Shown here in pieces: positions 17,894 through 26,393 of a stretch of 64,000 bases of DNA; the stretch's first letter is position 1; each line of letters starts with the position of its first letter. The DNA lies in assembly GCA_039973685.1 (NCBI GenBank), contig JBDWKL010000053.1:1-64000 (forward strand), written 5' to 3'. Under the pieces are notes generated by a model. That model saw only the letters and a program-made list of their open reading frames with translations. It had not been told where the DNA came from and did no database searches. Made by a program: the position numbers and the translations under genes. The DNA comes from Hyphomicrobiales bacterium. GTDB lineage: Bacteria > Pseudomonadota > Alphaproteobacteria > Rhizobiales > JACESI01.

Positions 17894-18412
17894 ATGTCGT
17901 ATCAGTTCCGGCCTCAACGAAAACGACGTCCCGGACTTGAGCTATTTATCTCTGCCCTCATTTGGGCTTTGCTGATTTTCTTTTCTTTCCTGTTCGACAC
18001 ATTGTTTTGGAACACTTTCGTCGACCAACGTTCAGTCACTTTAATTACTCTTGTCACAATCGCCGCCTTTTTAAGCGCGATCATTGCGATTTTGATTGAA
18101 CGGTTCCTCTTCAAGCGTCGTCCTTTAACCGTCCGCTTTGCAGCAATCTTTATGCTGCTCACTATTGGTACAGGCGGGGCAAGCTGTCTTGCGGTTGCCC
18201 TTTATAACTTACCGTTTTTCCTTGATGACATCGCCGTCACTCCCCTTTCCAGAGCTGCTTGGGATCTAACCTATTATACATTGGCCAGCGGCTATGCATT
18301 CGCAGCGTCAACGGCACGGCTATTTCTACCGCTAGGTGTCGTGAGCCTTTTTCTTATGAGTGCCTTTTACTGCTTCATTTCTCATCAAAGCCGCTCAAAT
18401 GATGAATATTAA
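17894..18412 (+). CDS. Hypothetical membrane protein with four predicted helices
   Basis: The 172-residue protein has a basic N-terminus (QRKRRPG-like) and four hydrophobic stretches at about residues 15-33, 48-67, 82-105 and 140-162. I do not recognise a named family. The ATG lies two bases after the rpe stop, so it is probably translated from the same transcript. I have seen small membrane proteins at this position between rpe and purB in related genomes, but I cannot assign a role. Confidence 0.8.
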   Translation: MSYQFRPQRKRRPGLELFISALIWALLIFFSFLFDTLFWNTFVDQRSVTLITLVTIAAFLSAIIAILIERFLFKRRPLTVRFAAIFMLLTIGTGGASCLAVALYNLPFFLDDIAVTPLSRAAWDLTYYTLASGYAFAASTARLFLPLGVVSLFLMSAFYCFISHQSRSNDEY

Positions 18413-18420
18413 ACGGAAAA

Positions 18421-18443
18421 GGCGAAAAACTGCCCTTTTCGCC
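18421..18443 (+). terminator. Hairpin after the rpe-membrane protein pair
   Basis: GGCGAAAA (18421-18428) pairs with TTTTCGCC (18436-18443) around a seven-base loop, just past the stop codon. The T run is inside the stem and no further T run follows, so termination strength is uncertain. Confidence 0.5.
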
Positions 18444-18536
18444 ATTGAGACGTGCAACAGGCTTTGCTAAAGCCTCCCCAACACTCCCCCATAGCCCAAC
18501 ACTCCCGCTTGGAATGTCTTACCAAAGGTCAAAACA

Positions 18537-19838
18537 ATGATCCCTCGTTATGCCCGTGATGAAATGGTGTCGATCTGGTCACCAGAAACCAAATTCCGTA
18601 TCTGGTTTGAAATTGAAGCTCATGCCTGTGATGCCCTCGCGAAAGCTGGCGTTATCCCTGAAAGTGCTGCCAAGACCATTTGGGACAAAGGTGGCTCAGC
18701 AACTTTTGATATTGATCGCATTGATGAGATCGAACGCGAAACTAAGCACGATGTGATTGCGTTCTTGACCCACTTGGCTGAAATCGTTGGTGATGATGCC
18801 CGTTTCGTCCACCAAGGCATGACATCATCGGATGTTTTGGATACTTGCTTTAATGTGCAATTGGTTCGTGCTGCGGATCTCTTGATCACAGATGTCGAAA
18901 AGCTGCTCGAAGCCTTGAAGCGCCGCGCCTACGAGCACAAAGACACGGTAACTATCGGTCGCTCACACGGCATTCACGCAGAACCTGTGACTTTCGGCTT
19001 GAAACTAGCCCAAGCTTACGCAGAATTTGACCGTAACTTGGAACGCTTGAAAATGGCTCGCAAAGAAATTGCCACTTGCGCGATTTCAGGCGCCGTGGGC
19101 ACGTTCGCCAATATTGATCCGGCAATCGAAGAGCATGTTGCAAAGGCTTTGGGTCTGGAAGTTGAGCCTGTATCAACACAGGTCATCCCCCGTGACCGCC
19201 ATGCCATGTTCTTCTCAGTACTCGGCGTTGTCGCCTCATCCATTGAGCGGCTCGCAACCGAAGTGCGCCATTTGCAGCGTACAGAAGTGCTAGAAGTCGA
19301 AGAGTTTTTCTCAAAGGGCCAAAAAGGTTCGTCTGCAATGCCGCACAAGCGCAACCCTGTTTTGACTGAGAACCTAACCGGTCTTGCTCGCTTGGTGCGC
19401 GGTATGGCTTTGCCAGCCATGGAGAACGTGGCGCTTTGGCATGAACGCGACATTTCGCATTCTTCTGTTGAGCGTATGATCGGGCCAGATGCAACTGTCA
19501 CCCTAGACTTCGCCCTTGGCCGCCTCACTGGTGTTATCGACAAGTTGGTCGTCTACCCAGACAACATGATGGCCAATATGAACAAGTTCCGTGGTCTCGT
19601 GCATTCACAGCGCGTGTTGCTTGCTCTAACGCAAGCAGGTCAAAGCCGTGAAGACAGCTACCGCCTCGTCCAGCGCAACGCGATGAAGGTTTGGGAGCAA
19701 GGTGCTGATTTCTTGGAAGAATTGCTAGGTGATGAAGAAGTCACTGCTGCCCTGTCAGAAGAGCAAATCCGCGAAAAGTTTGATCTTGGCTATCACACAA
19801 AGCATGTAGATACGATCTTCAAGCGGGTGTTTGGCTAG
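18537..19838 (+). CDS. purB: Adenylosuccinate lyase
   Basis: The 433-residue enzyme acts twice in purine synthesis, splitting SAICAR and adenylosuccinate with release of fumarate. It carries the fumarase/lyase superfamily signature GSSAMPHKRNP near residue 262, the HQGMTSSDVLDT segment and the SHGIHAEP segment with catalytic His. Length is the normal short bacterial type. Other purine genes (purC, S, Q, L) lie 5 kb downstream on the same strand. The convergent DUF2314 gene ends six bases away. Confidence 0.97.
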   Translation: MIPRYARDEMVSIWSPETKFRIWFEIEAHACDALAKAGVIPESAAKTIWDKGGSATFDIDRIDEIERETKHDVIAFLTHLAEIVGDDARFVHQGMTSSDVLDTCFNVQLVRAADLLITDVEKLLEALKRRAYEHKDTVTIGRSHGIHAEPVTFGLKLAQAYAEFDRNLERLKMARKEIATCAISGAVGTFANIDPAIEEHVAKALGLEVEPVSTQVIPRDRHAMFFSVLGVVASSIERLATEVRHLQRTEVLEVEEFFSKGQKGSSAMPHKRNPVLTENLTGLARLVRGMALPAMENVALWHERDISHSSVERMIGPDATVTLDFALGRLTGVIDKLVVYPDNMMANMNKFRGLVHSQRVLLALTQAGQSREDSYRLVQRNAMKVWEQGADFLEELLGDEEVTAALSEEQIREKFDLGYHTKHVDTIFKRVFG

Positions 19839-19844
19839 AGCCGC

Positions 19845-20444
19845 CTATAGGTCTTTAAACTGGGAAAGCACTTTAAGTGCAGCGGGGCTGGCCACTTGGC
19901 TCAACCGCACACGTGTTGTGTAGGCGCCGTAAAGCGTGCCTGCATTATCAATGCGCCAGTCGACGACTTCAGCTTGCGACAAATGAATTGGGTCACCTTT
20001 TGGCACAATGTTCGACATGCCAAATGCCTCATCAACCGTTGCGATATATCCGTCAATCACACGCTCAGAGACCTTCAACCAAAGCAGCTCTTTGCGATTA
20101 CCGTCACTTAAAACAGCTTCAACCCAGAATGTTGCTTCAGGCCATTGGTTAAACTTAGCATCGAATTTATCGAGATGAAGATGAGAAATTCGAACAGCTT
20201 CATTCATTAAGGGATCATCGAATGGTGCTTTGGGGGCTGTAGCAACAAGGGCCACGCTATCTCGCGCAGTGGTATCTGGCGCAGTGCTAGCGGGAATCGC
20301 AGCGACGGTTGTTTGGTCAATACCAAAACTTGCAATATCTTCATGATTGCCTTCGACTGGAGCGACACTCCATAAGCCGAAGCCAAGCAAGAGCGCCGAC
20401 AAAAATCCGGTGCCAATTGGTGCATAAGTCTTAAAGTTCTTCAT
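19845..20444 (-). CDS. DUF2314 domain protein with N-terminal membrane anchor
   Basis: The C-terminal half (from about residue 90) matches the DUF2314 pattern: EATFWVEAV, LWLKVSERVIDGYIATVDEAFGM, and a DPIHLSQAEVVDWRI segment followed by GTLYGAYTTR. One hydrophobic helix at residues about 8-28 anchors or exports it, and a Thr/Ala-rich linker follows. I start at the ATG at 20444, preceded by GGAAAG six bases away. A longer frame reaches 20561 but adds a non-conserved Cys-rich stretch. Function of the domain is unknown. Confidence 0.82.
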   Translation of the reverse strand: MKNFKTYAPIGTGFLSALLLGFGLWSVAPVEGNHEDIASFGIDQTTVAAIPASTAPDTTARDSVALVATAPKAPFDDPLMNEAVRISHLHLDKFDAKFNQWPEATFWVEAVLSDGNRKELLWLKVSERVIDGYIATVDEAFGMSNIVPKGDPIHLSQAEVVDWRIDNAGTLYGAYTTRVRLSQVASPAALKVLSQFKDL

Positions 20445-20640
20445 CGCGGCTTTCCAAAAAACAACGTACATTGGTACGATAGTTTTAAACTCGCATTTGC
20501 TATCCCCTAGGGCCGCATGCTCAACAAAACTAGAGGCGCAAATGCAAGGACGTTTTGCCACAAAGTTGCAAACGAAATATTACCAACAACTACAATTCAG
20601 CGTAATATAAGTTACATTTATATTAGGTCATGGAAATGAA

Positions 20641-21192
20641 ATGAAGATATCAGAAGCAGAAATACTTATCTTACCTGGCCTTGGCGGTGGCACTGAAGAT
20701 TATTGGTATGCACGTTGGGAAGCCAAATTAAAATCAGCAAAACGTGTCCAACAAGCCGACTGGAACAAACCGGATTTAGAAGCGTGGAACCAGCAAATAA
20801 TCAACGCTGTTGAGCAAGCCGAGAAGCCTGTCGTTCTGGTTGGTCATTCGCTTGGTGTCATGCTGGCTATTCACGCCAGCCCTCAGTTTCCACACCAAAA
20901 AGTCGCGGGTGGATATTTTGTTGCGCCCCCTGACATGAACACGCTGGTTGACGACTATCCAGAGACGGCTGAATTTGCCCCTACCCCTACGTCTCCGTTG
21001 TCCTACCCATCTGTTCTAGTGGCCAGCACCGACGACCCTTATTGCGCTTTCGATGTTGCAGAAGACCTGTCTTATGCATGGGGTTCAAAATTTGAAAACG
21101 CCGGTGAAAGCGGTCACATCAATTCAGAAAGCGGCCAAGGTCCGTGGCCTGAAGGCTTGCTTAGTTTTGCGAATTTTATGTCGACGCTTTAG
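20641..21192 (+). CDS. RBBP9/YdeN-type alpha/beta-hydrolase
   Basis: The 183-residue protein has the compact hydrolase layout of the RBBP9/YdeN family: ILILPGLGGGTEDYWYARWE at the start, the nucleophile motif VGHSLGVMLA at about residues 73-82, an Asp in STDDPYCAF and a late His in ESGHINSESG. That order gives a plausible Ser-Asp-His triad. The substrate is unknown; family members are serine hydrolases. Its 3' end overlaps the convergent aldolase gene by 17 bases. Confidence 0.9.
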   Translation: MKISEAEILILPGLGGGTEDYWYARWEAKLKSAKRVQQADWNKPDLEAWNQQIINAVEQAEKPVVLVGHSLGVMLAIHASPQFPHQKVAGGYFVAPPDMNTLVDDYPETAEFAPTPTSPLSYPSVLVASTDDPYCAFDVAEDLSYAWGSKFENAGESGHINSESGQGPWPEGLLSFANFMSTL

Positions 21193-21955
21193 CTTTTTCG
21201 ATCGCTTCCAACGCAGCAGCTAAGCCGCTCGCAATAAATCCTTTATCCATGCCAATTGAGATCAACCGAAACCCGAGTTTCTCACTTGTCACTGTGTCTT
21301 TTGGATCAATGGAAAAGATTGCTGCAAGTTTGCCTGCCGCCCTCACCTTCTCACCTATCATTTTAATTACGGGCATCGACTGCTCTCCAAAGGCATCAAA
21401 TTTTTCACCATTAGAAAGAGCAATTGATAGGTCGGAAGGGCCGACGAGTATTCCATCTAGTCCGTTGACTGCGATGATTTCATCAACATTTTCAATCCCT
21501 TCAAGCGTCTCAATCATCGCAAAAGCAAGCACATGATCATTGGCACGTGCCAATTGTTCGCGCGGATCTTGTATCCCCGTGTAACGCATAGCACGCCCCG
21601 GCCCCCAAGAGCGGCCACCGAGAGGCGGGTATTTAACCGCTTGCACCAGCTCACGCACATCATCTGCAGTATTGACCAGCGGTGCGATGACCAACTGAGC
21701 ACCCGCATCAACAGCTCTTGCAGCAAACGCATAATCCCCTGCTGCGATCCGAACACCAACAGCACAATTGCCATAAGTTGCAACGGGAATGATCGACAAT
21801 AAGCTCGCAAAGTCGATGCCGCCGTGCTGCACATCCAACACCACGCATTCAAGACCACCAGCCGCGACCGCATCAACGACATCGCTATGAGCAATCCCAT
21901 GCCATGATGTATAGATTGTCCGATCTGCCCTCAATTTATCTGCAAGATATTCCAT
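21176..21955 (-). CDS. HpcH/HpaI family class II aldolase
   Basis: This 259-residue TIM-barrel aldolase shows the family's conserved elements: VLDVQHGGIDFASLL, an Arg/Lys-rich GGRSWGPGRA loop, FAMIETLEGIENVDEI with the metal-binding Glu, and ILVGPSDLSIALS with the metal-binding Asp. Enzymes of this family split 2-keto-3-deoxy acids or related hydroxyacids into pyruvate and an aldehyde. The physiological substrate cannot be chosen from the sequence. It has no pathway neighbours here. Confidence 0.92.
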   Translation of the reverse strand: MEYLADKLRADRTIYTSWHGIAHSDVVDAVAAGGLECVVLDVQHGGIDFASLLSIIPVATYGNCAVGVRIAAGDYAFAARAVDAGAQLVIAPLVNTADDVRELVQAVKYPPLGGRSWGPGRAMRYTGIQDPREQLARANDHVLAFAMIETLEGIENVDEIIAVNGLDGILVGPSDLSIALSNGEKFDAFGEQSMPVIKMIGEKVRAAGKLAAIFSIDPKDTVTSEKLGFRLISIGMDKGFIASGLAAALEAIEKAKAST

Positions 21956-22462
21956 TAAATCCCCTCAAAAAAAGCGTGTTTCACATCAAACGAATCACTT
22001 CTTCAGTTCACTATTGCCCTAAATTGCTCAAATAGCGAAAAACCAGTTATCTAAAGCAAATTTAGAGACAATGCGCCTCTCAATGCTGTGATTTATTTAC
22101 AACATACTTTCACTAACCTTACATTTTACTGAAATTAGCAGTCGTTGAATACAATCGCCAAAGAGCATTGTTCCCATCACATCATTAGATTCACCTCATG
22201 AAATAAATGGTTTTTTCAGTATATGCCTATTTTTTAGGCAATAATAGAGAAAACTAGACAAAAATGCGCAAGTTATTGCTCGTTTTGCCCGCAGGCTTCA
22301 ATCTTTGACCCCATTTGGTGAGGGTCAAGCAACCATTTACATATTGGCTTTTTTGTGGCGTTTTGGTGGAGAGCGGTGTTGGTGTCACAAATCTGACTTA
22401 AGATGATGGCTATATAGATCCTGTTCAGAGTTCAAAAATTTAAGATGTCCGGAGACATGCAA
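21956..22462. other. Long intergenic region upstream of the porin gene
   Basis: About 500 bases between the divergent aldolase and porin genes, with no credible gene. A small hairpin, TGCCTA at 22224-22229 with TAGGCA at 22235-22240 around five T, could be an operator or a weak terminator. A TATATA box at about 22411-22416 lies some 50 bases before the porin start and is a plausible -10 region. No riboswitch or tRNA was recognised. Confidence 0.5.
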
Positions 22463-23740
22463 ATGACTATTTTTTCGACAAAAGCGCTTCTAGGTACTGC
22501 CGTATCTTTCGCGCTGTTGAGCACAGCAAACGTGGCAAGCGCAGCTGATCTCGACAACTTGTCAGACGACGATCTTCTAGCGCGCATCGAGCGCCTTGAG
22601 AAAATCATCGGCCCTGGCAATAAAAAAGCTGTACGCAGCGGCACAGACAAAGTTCGCGTTACAGTGAACGGTCAAATCAACACAGCAGCTCGCTTTGCTA
22701 GTGATGGCGAAAATTCTGGCGTTCAGTTTGTTGACAACGATGCTTCTTCTTCACGCTTCCGTATTCTCGGTGAAGCGAAATTGAATGATCGTTTTTCAGC
22801 GAAAACAAACATCGAACTTGATGTTGAAACAAACGTAAGTTCAGCAATTGACTTAACTGATCAAGACTTTGGTGAAGCAGCGGGTAATAACTCCAATTCT
22901 CCAAACTTTGATTTCCGTAAAGTTGAAGTTGTGTTCATCGACAAAGTGTTCGGTTCACTCTCTCTCGGTCAAGGCGCAACAGCCTCTGATGGCTCTTTTG
23001 AGCAAGACCTCTCAGGTACTTCAGTTGTTCGTGACTCAACAGTTGATGACGGCGGCCTAGATTTCGTTGACCAACTCGGTGGCGCAACAGGCTTCTCCGT
23101 TGGTTCAATCTTTGGTGGCTTTGATGGCTTGTCACGTGACAATCGCCTTCGCTACGACTCACCTAAATTTGGTGGTTTCCAACTTTCTGCAAGTATTGAA
23201 TCAGAAGCAACGTTTGATGTGGCGCTAAGCTATGCTGCCAAAGATTTGAATGGTTTTGCTGTTAAAGCGAAAGCTGCTTATTTCGAAAGCAACAACAACG
23301 AAAATGCTGCAAACTCACGCGATGCTGAAACTTTTGCTTCAGGCTCACTTTCTGTCCTTCACAAAGCAACTGGTCTTAGCTTAACAGGTGCAGTTGGTGG
23401 CCTTCTAAGCGCAGACGATGGCGATTCAGACGTTGTAGACGCTGAAGAGTTTGCTTGGTTCGTTCGTGGTGGCTGGCAAGGTAACCTCACTGACCTTGGT
23501 AAAACCGCAATTGCGGCAAGTTACTACAGTGCTGATAACTCAACTGCTGCAGCTGCTCCAGCTGGCGTAACAGACATTGATGGCGACTGGATTGACGTGA
23601 ACTTGGTCCAGAAAATTGATGCCCTGTCTGCTGAACTATACGTTTCATACATCCGTTATGATGCTGATATTTCAGGTGCAGCCGCGGTTGACACTCAAGC
23701 AATCAACGTAGTGATCGCAGGTAGCCGTATCAAATTCTAA
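22463..23740 (+). CDS. Outer-membrane porin
   Basis: The 425-residue protein has a signal peptide (about residues 1-27, ending ANVASAADL) and a short acidic, coiled-coil-like segment (DLLARIERLEKI). A beta-barrel follows, rich in alternating patterns and Gly/Asn/Asp turns, with RFRILGEAKLNDRFSAKTNIELD as a typical porin strand pair. It ends in Phe (IAGSRIKF), as outer-membrane barrels do for BAM recognition. I prefer the ATG at 22463 because GGAG ends eight bases before it; upstream ATGs at 22445 and 22457 are less well placed. A strong terminator follows, so it is probably an abundant monocistronic message. Confidence 0.9.
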   Translation: MTIFSTKALLGTAVSFALLSTANVASAADLDNLSDDDLLARIERLEKIIGPGNKKAVRSGTDKVRVTVNGQINTAARFASDGENSGVQFVDNDASSSRFRILGEAKLNDRFSAKTNIELDVETNVSSAIDLTDQDFGEAAGNNSNSPNFDFRKVEVVFIDKVFGSLSLGQGATASDGSFEQDLSGTSVVRDSTVDDGGLDFVDQLGGATGFSVGSIFGGFDGLSRDNRLRYDSPKFGGFQLSASIESEATFDVALSYAAKDLNGFAVKAKAAYFESNNNENAANSRDAETFASGSLSVLHKATGLSLTGAVGGLLSADDGDSDVVDAEEFAWFVRGGWQGNLTDLGKTAIAASYYSADNSTAAAAPAGVTDIDGDWIDVNLVQKIDALSAELYVSYIRYDADISGAAAVDTQAINVVIAGSRIKF

Positions 23741-23769
23741 GCTCTCAGCTTAAATTTTAAAGACAACGG

Positions 23770-23796
23770 AAAAGGCCCCAAAAGGGCCTTTTCTTT
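23770..23796 (+). terminator. Rho-independent terminator after the porin gene
   Basis: AAAAGGCCC (23770-23778) pairs with GGGCCTTTT (23784-23792) around a short loop, followed by CTTTT. It stands 30 bases after the porin stop. Confidence 0.9.
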
Positions 23797-23855
23797 TATG
23801 TACTGATTGTGGCACAATTTACTCACCAGCACTGAGCACCGAGAGAAAAGTCCAA

Positions 23856-24041
23856 ATGTTGATCTCTAAGCTACTCAATCTCACGACAATGATACTAATT
23901 TCCGTTCTTTTGGCCGGATGTGCATCAACTGCAGTGGATTTTGATAATGACCCTGACTTATTTACGCAGGGGGAAGAAATCCCCGAGCGACCGGGTATAT
24001 TTGAAGAAAAGACTGGCAAAAAACTTGAGAAAACTTTTTAG
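23856..24041 (+). CDS. Small lipoprotein
   Basis: The 61-residue protein has a lipoprotein signal peptide with lipobox VLLAGC (Cys at about residue 22), so the mature form is only about 40 residues. It is acidic, Asp/Glu/Pro-rich and carries no known domain. A strong hairpin terminator begins nine bases after the stop, which supports a real, short transcription unit. Function unknown. Confidence 0.8.
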   Translation: MLISKLLNLTTMILISVLLAGCASTAVDFDNDPDLFTQGEEIPERPGIFEEKTGKKLEKTF

Positions 24042-24049
24042 CGAAAACA

Positions 24050-24078
24050 AAAATGCCCAGGAATTTCCTGGGCATTTT
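24050..24078. terminator. Strong bidirectional hairpin terminator
   Basis: AAAATGCCCAGG (24050-24061) pairs with CCTGGGCATTTT (24067-24078). A run of A precedes the stem and T follows it. It sits between the convergent lipoprotein and DUF1476 genes and can serve both. Confidence 0.88.
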
Positions 24079-24099
24079 ACTTATCTAAAGGTGATAAAA

Positions 24100-24423
24100 T
24101 CACCCCTCGTTTTGTATTTGCTCTTGCGCTTGAACCATTAAGTCGCTCATCGCCGCACGAATGTCAGCTTCTGAAACATCAACATTCGCTTCATCAAAGT
24201 CTCCTTTAATCTTGCGATAGACATCTTCCTCACCCGGTTCTTCAAAATCGGAGCGCACAACAGACTTTGCATAATCAGCAGTCTCGTCCGCACTCAATCC
24301 GAGTTTTTCAGCAGCCCACACACCCAACAATTTGTTGCGGCGCGCCATTGCCTTGAATTGCAATGCCTCGTCGTGGGCAAATTTATTCTCAAACGCGTCA
24401 CCACGATCATCAATTCCGGTCAT
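24100..24423 (-). CDS. DUF1476 protein, F1-ATPase zeta-subunit-type inhibitor
   Basis: The 107-residue protein matches the alphaproteobacterial DUF1476 family: DRGDAFENKFAHDEALQFKAMARRNKLLGVWAAEKLGL, then DYAKSVVRSDFEEPGEEDV. In Paracoccus denitrificans this family's zeta subunit binds F1 through its N-terminal helix and blocks ATP hydrolysis; that is established there and inferred here. It is divergent from purC, a position I associate with related Hyphomicrobiales. Confidence 0.92.
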   Translation of the reverse strand: MTGIDDRGDAFENKFAHDEALQFKAMARRNKLLGVWAAEKLGLSADETADYAKSVVRSDFEEPGEEDVYRKIKGDFDEANVDVSEADIRAAMSDLMVQAQEQIQNEG

Positions 24424-24657
24424 ATCAACCCCTTTTTACGTAAGTTCTACCCCTGATATAGGAATAACTTATGGTAGTTTGAAGGCATTCACCCAGCAAA
24501 ACATAAAAAAGTTGCGGGCAAACGCAATTGTTGGCCAATTCTACCCTTTTCACGATTGTATCACCGCACCACTTGCACTAACTATCAGCTTAGTTGGGTG
24601 AGCACTTATTCTCACCTTGCGTTCAGCATGACGATGCTCAAACGACAGGTAAAATTC

Positions 24658-25422
24658 ATGAAAAACCGCCGCCGTATTTACGAGGGCAAGGCCAAGATTC
24701 TCTATGAGGGTCCAGAGCCTGGAACTCTAGTTCAATTCTTCAAAGACGATGCCACCGCTTTTAATGCCAAAAAACATGAAATTGTTGATGGCAAAGGTGT
24801 GCTGAATAATCGAATTTCAGAATTCGTGTTCGGCCATCTCAATAACATCGGCATCCCGACCCACTTTATTCGTCGCCTCAATATGCGCGAGCAATTGATC
24901 AAAGAAGTCGAAATCGTGCCGCTTGAGGTTGTCGTTCGCAACATCGCAGCTGGCTCTTTATCAAAACGCCTTGGCATTGAAGAAGGCACCGTTTTGCCTC
25001 GCTCAATCATCGAGTTCTATTATAAGAACGATGAGCTGAATGACCCGATGGTATCTGAAGAGCACATCACGGCCTTCGGTTGGGCAAGCCCGCAAGAGAT
25101 AGACGACATGATGGCACTCGCCATTCGCGTCAATGATTTCTTGTCAGGTCTTTTCCTCGGCGTCGGCATCCAGCTTGTCGATTTCAAAATGGAATGTGGT
25201 CGCCATTGGGAAAACGACAATATGCGGATTATCGTCGCGGATGAAATTTCGCCAGATAGCTGCCGTTTGTGGGACACTGAAACCAAAGACAAAATGGACA
25301 AAGATCGTTTTCGCGAAGATTTGGGCGGCATGTTAGAAGCCTACCGTGAAGTTGCAAAACGTCTTGGAATTTTGATGGAAAATGAACCTGTTAAGGGCAC
25401 AGGCCCTCGCTTGGTTACATAA
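24658..25422 (+). CDS. purC: Phosphoribosylaminoimidazole-succinocarboxamide synthase
   Basis: The 254-residue SAICAR synthase joins CAIR and aspartate using ATP. Visible signatures are [11 protein letters not shown] at the start, [19 protein letters not shown] and [14 protein letters not shown] start at the ATG at 24658, which gives the usual family N-terminus [13 protein letters not shown]; the frame extends upstream only through non-conserved sequence. It is the first gene of the purC-purS-purQ-purL run. Confidence 0.96.
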   Translation: MKNRRRIYEGKAKILYEGPEPGTLVQFFKDDATAFNAKKHEIVDGKGVLNNRISEFVFGHLNNIGIPTHFIRRLNMREQLIKEVEIVPLEVVVRNIAAGSLSKRLGIEEGTVLPRSIIEFYYKNDELNDPMVSEEHITAFGWASPQEIDDMMALAIRVNDFLSGLFLGVGIQLVDFKMECGRHWENDNMRIIVADEISPDSCRLWDTETKDKMDKDRFREDLGGMLEAYREVAKRLGILMENEPVKGTGPRLVT

Positions 25423-25469
25423 GCCTGAATACATAAGTCTGGTTACATAACAAAAGAAAGATTTGAAAC

Positions 25470-25709
25470 ATGAAAGCGCGTGTGACTGTAACGCTTAAAA
25501 ATGGCGTACTGGACCCGCAGGGTAAAGCTATTGAAGGCGCCCTCTCCTCACTAGAGTTTTCTGGTGTCAATGGCGTGCGCCAAGGCAAGGTCTTCGATTT
25601 GGACATTGAAGCAAGCGATAAATCGGCTGCTGAAAACCAAGTCGCGCAAATGTGCGAAAAGCTTCTCGCCAACACGGTGATTGAAGATTACGCCATCGAA
25701 TGGGTCTAG
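25470..25709 (+). CDS. purS: Phosphoribosylformylglycinamidine synthase subunit PurS
   Basis: The 79-residue protein is the small subunit of the three-part FGAM synthase. It shows the family pattern [24 protein letters not shown] and [16 protein letters not shown]. PurS bridges PurL and PurQ. It lies directly before purQ, with ten bases between its stop and the purQ start. Confidence 0.95.
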   Translation: MKARVTVTLKNGVLDPQGKAIEGALSSLEFSGVNGVRQGKVFDLDIEASDKSAAENQVAQMCEKLLANTVIEDYAIEWV

Positions 25710-25719
25710 GAGAGAACTG

Positions 25720-26388
25720 ATGAAATCAGCCGTCATCCTTTTCCCAGGCCTCAATCGCGACCGCGATATGATCGCCGCCCTCGGTAAAATCTCTGGCGAG
25801 GAACCTGCAAAAATCTGGCACACAGATACTGAGATCGGCGATGTCGACCTTATCGTCGTGCCCGGTGGTTTTTCTTACGGTGATTATCTACGCGCAGGCG
25901 CGATCGCTGCCCGCTCTCCTATTATGGATACAATCCGTAAAAAGGCAGAAGCAGGCGTGAAAGTTATTGGCGTTTGTAATGGCTTCCAAATTTTGTGCGA
26001 AGCAGGCTTGTTGCCTGGTGCGTTAATGCGCAATGCCTCGCTAAAATTTGTGTGCCGCGAAGTGAAACTCGAAGTCGCAAATGCAGACACCGCCTTTACT
26101 CATCACTACGCAAAAGGCGATATCTTGCGTTGCCCTGTTGCCCACCATGATGGCAACTACTTTGCAGAACAGTCTGTCATTGATGAGTTAGAGAACAACA
26201 ACCGTGTTGCTTTCCGCTATGCTGAGGGTACCAACCCTAATGGCTCGATCAACGACATTGCTGGCATATTAAACGAACAAGGCAACGTGCTTGGCATGAT
26301 GCCTCACCCTGAAAACCTCATTGAAGCCTTTCATGGCGGCGCGGATGGCCGCGGTCTGTTTGAAAGCGCTCTTACCAAAGTGGCTTAA
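25720..26388 (+). CDS. purQ: Phosphoribosylformylglycinamidine synthase glutaminase subunit PurQ
   Basis: The 222-residue class I glutamine amidotransferase supplies ammonia to PurL. The nucleophile Cys lies in [19 protein letters not shown], and the His-Glu pair is in MPHPENLIE. The [19 protein letters not shown] loop is typical of PurQ. The ATG at 25720 has AGGAGAG six bases upstream; a longer frame from 25681 would overlap purS and is not needed. Confidence 0.96.
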   Translation: MKSAVILFPGLNRDRDMIAALGKISGEEPAKIWHTDTEIGDVDLIVVPGGFSYGDYLRAGAIAARSPIMDTIRKKAEAGVKVIGVCNGFQILCEAGLLPGALMRNASLKFVCREVKLEVANADTAFTHHYAKGDILRCPVAHHDGNYFAEQSVIDELENNNRVAFRYAEGTNPNGSINDIAGILNEQGNVLGMMPHPENLIEAFHGGADGRGLFESALTKVA

Positions 26389-26393
26389 GCCCC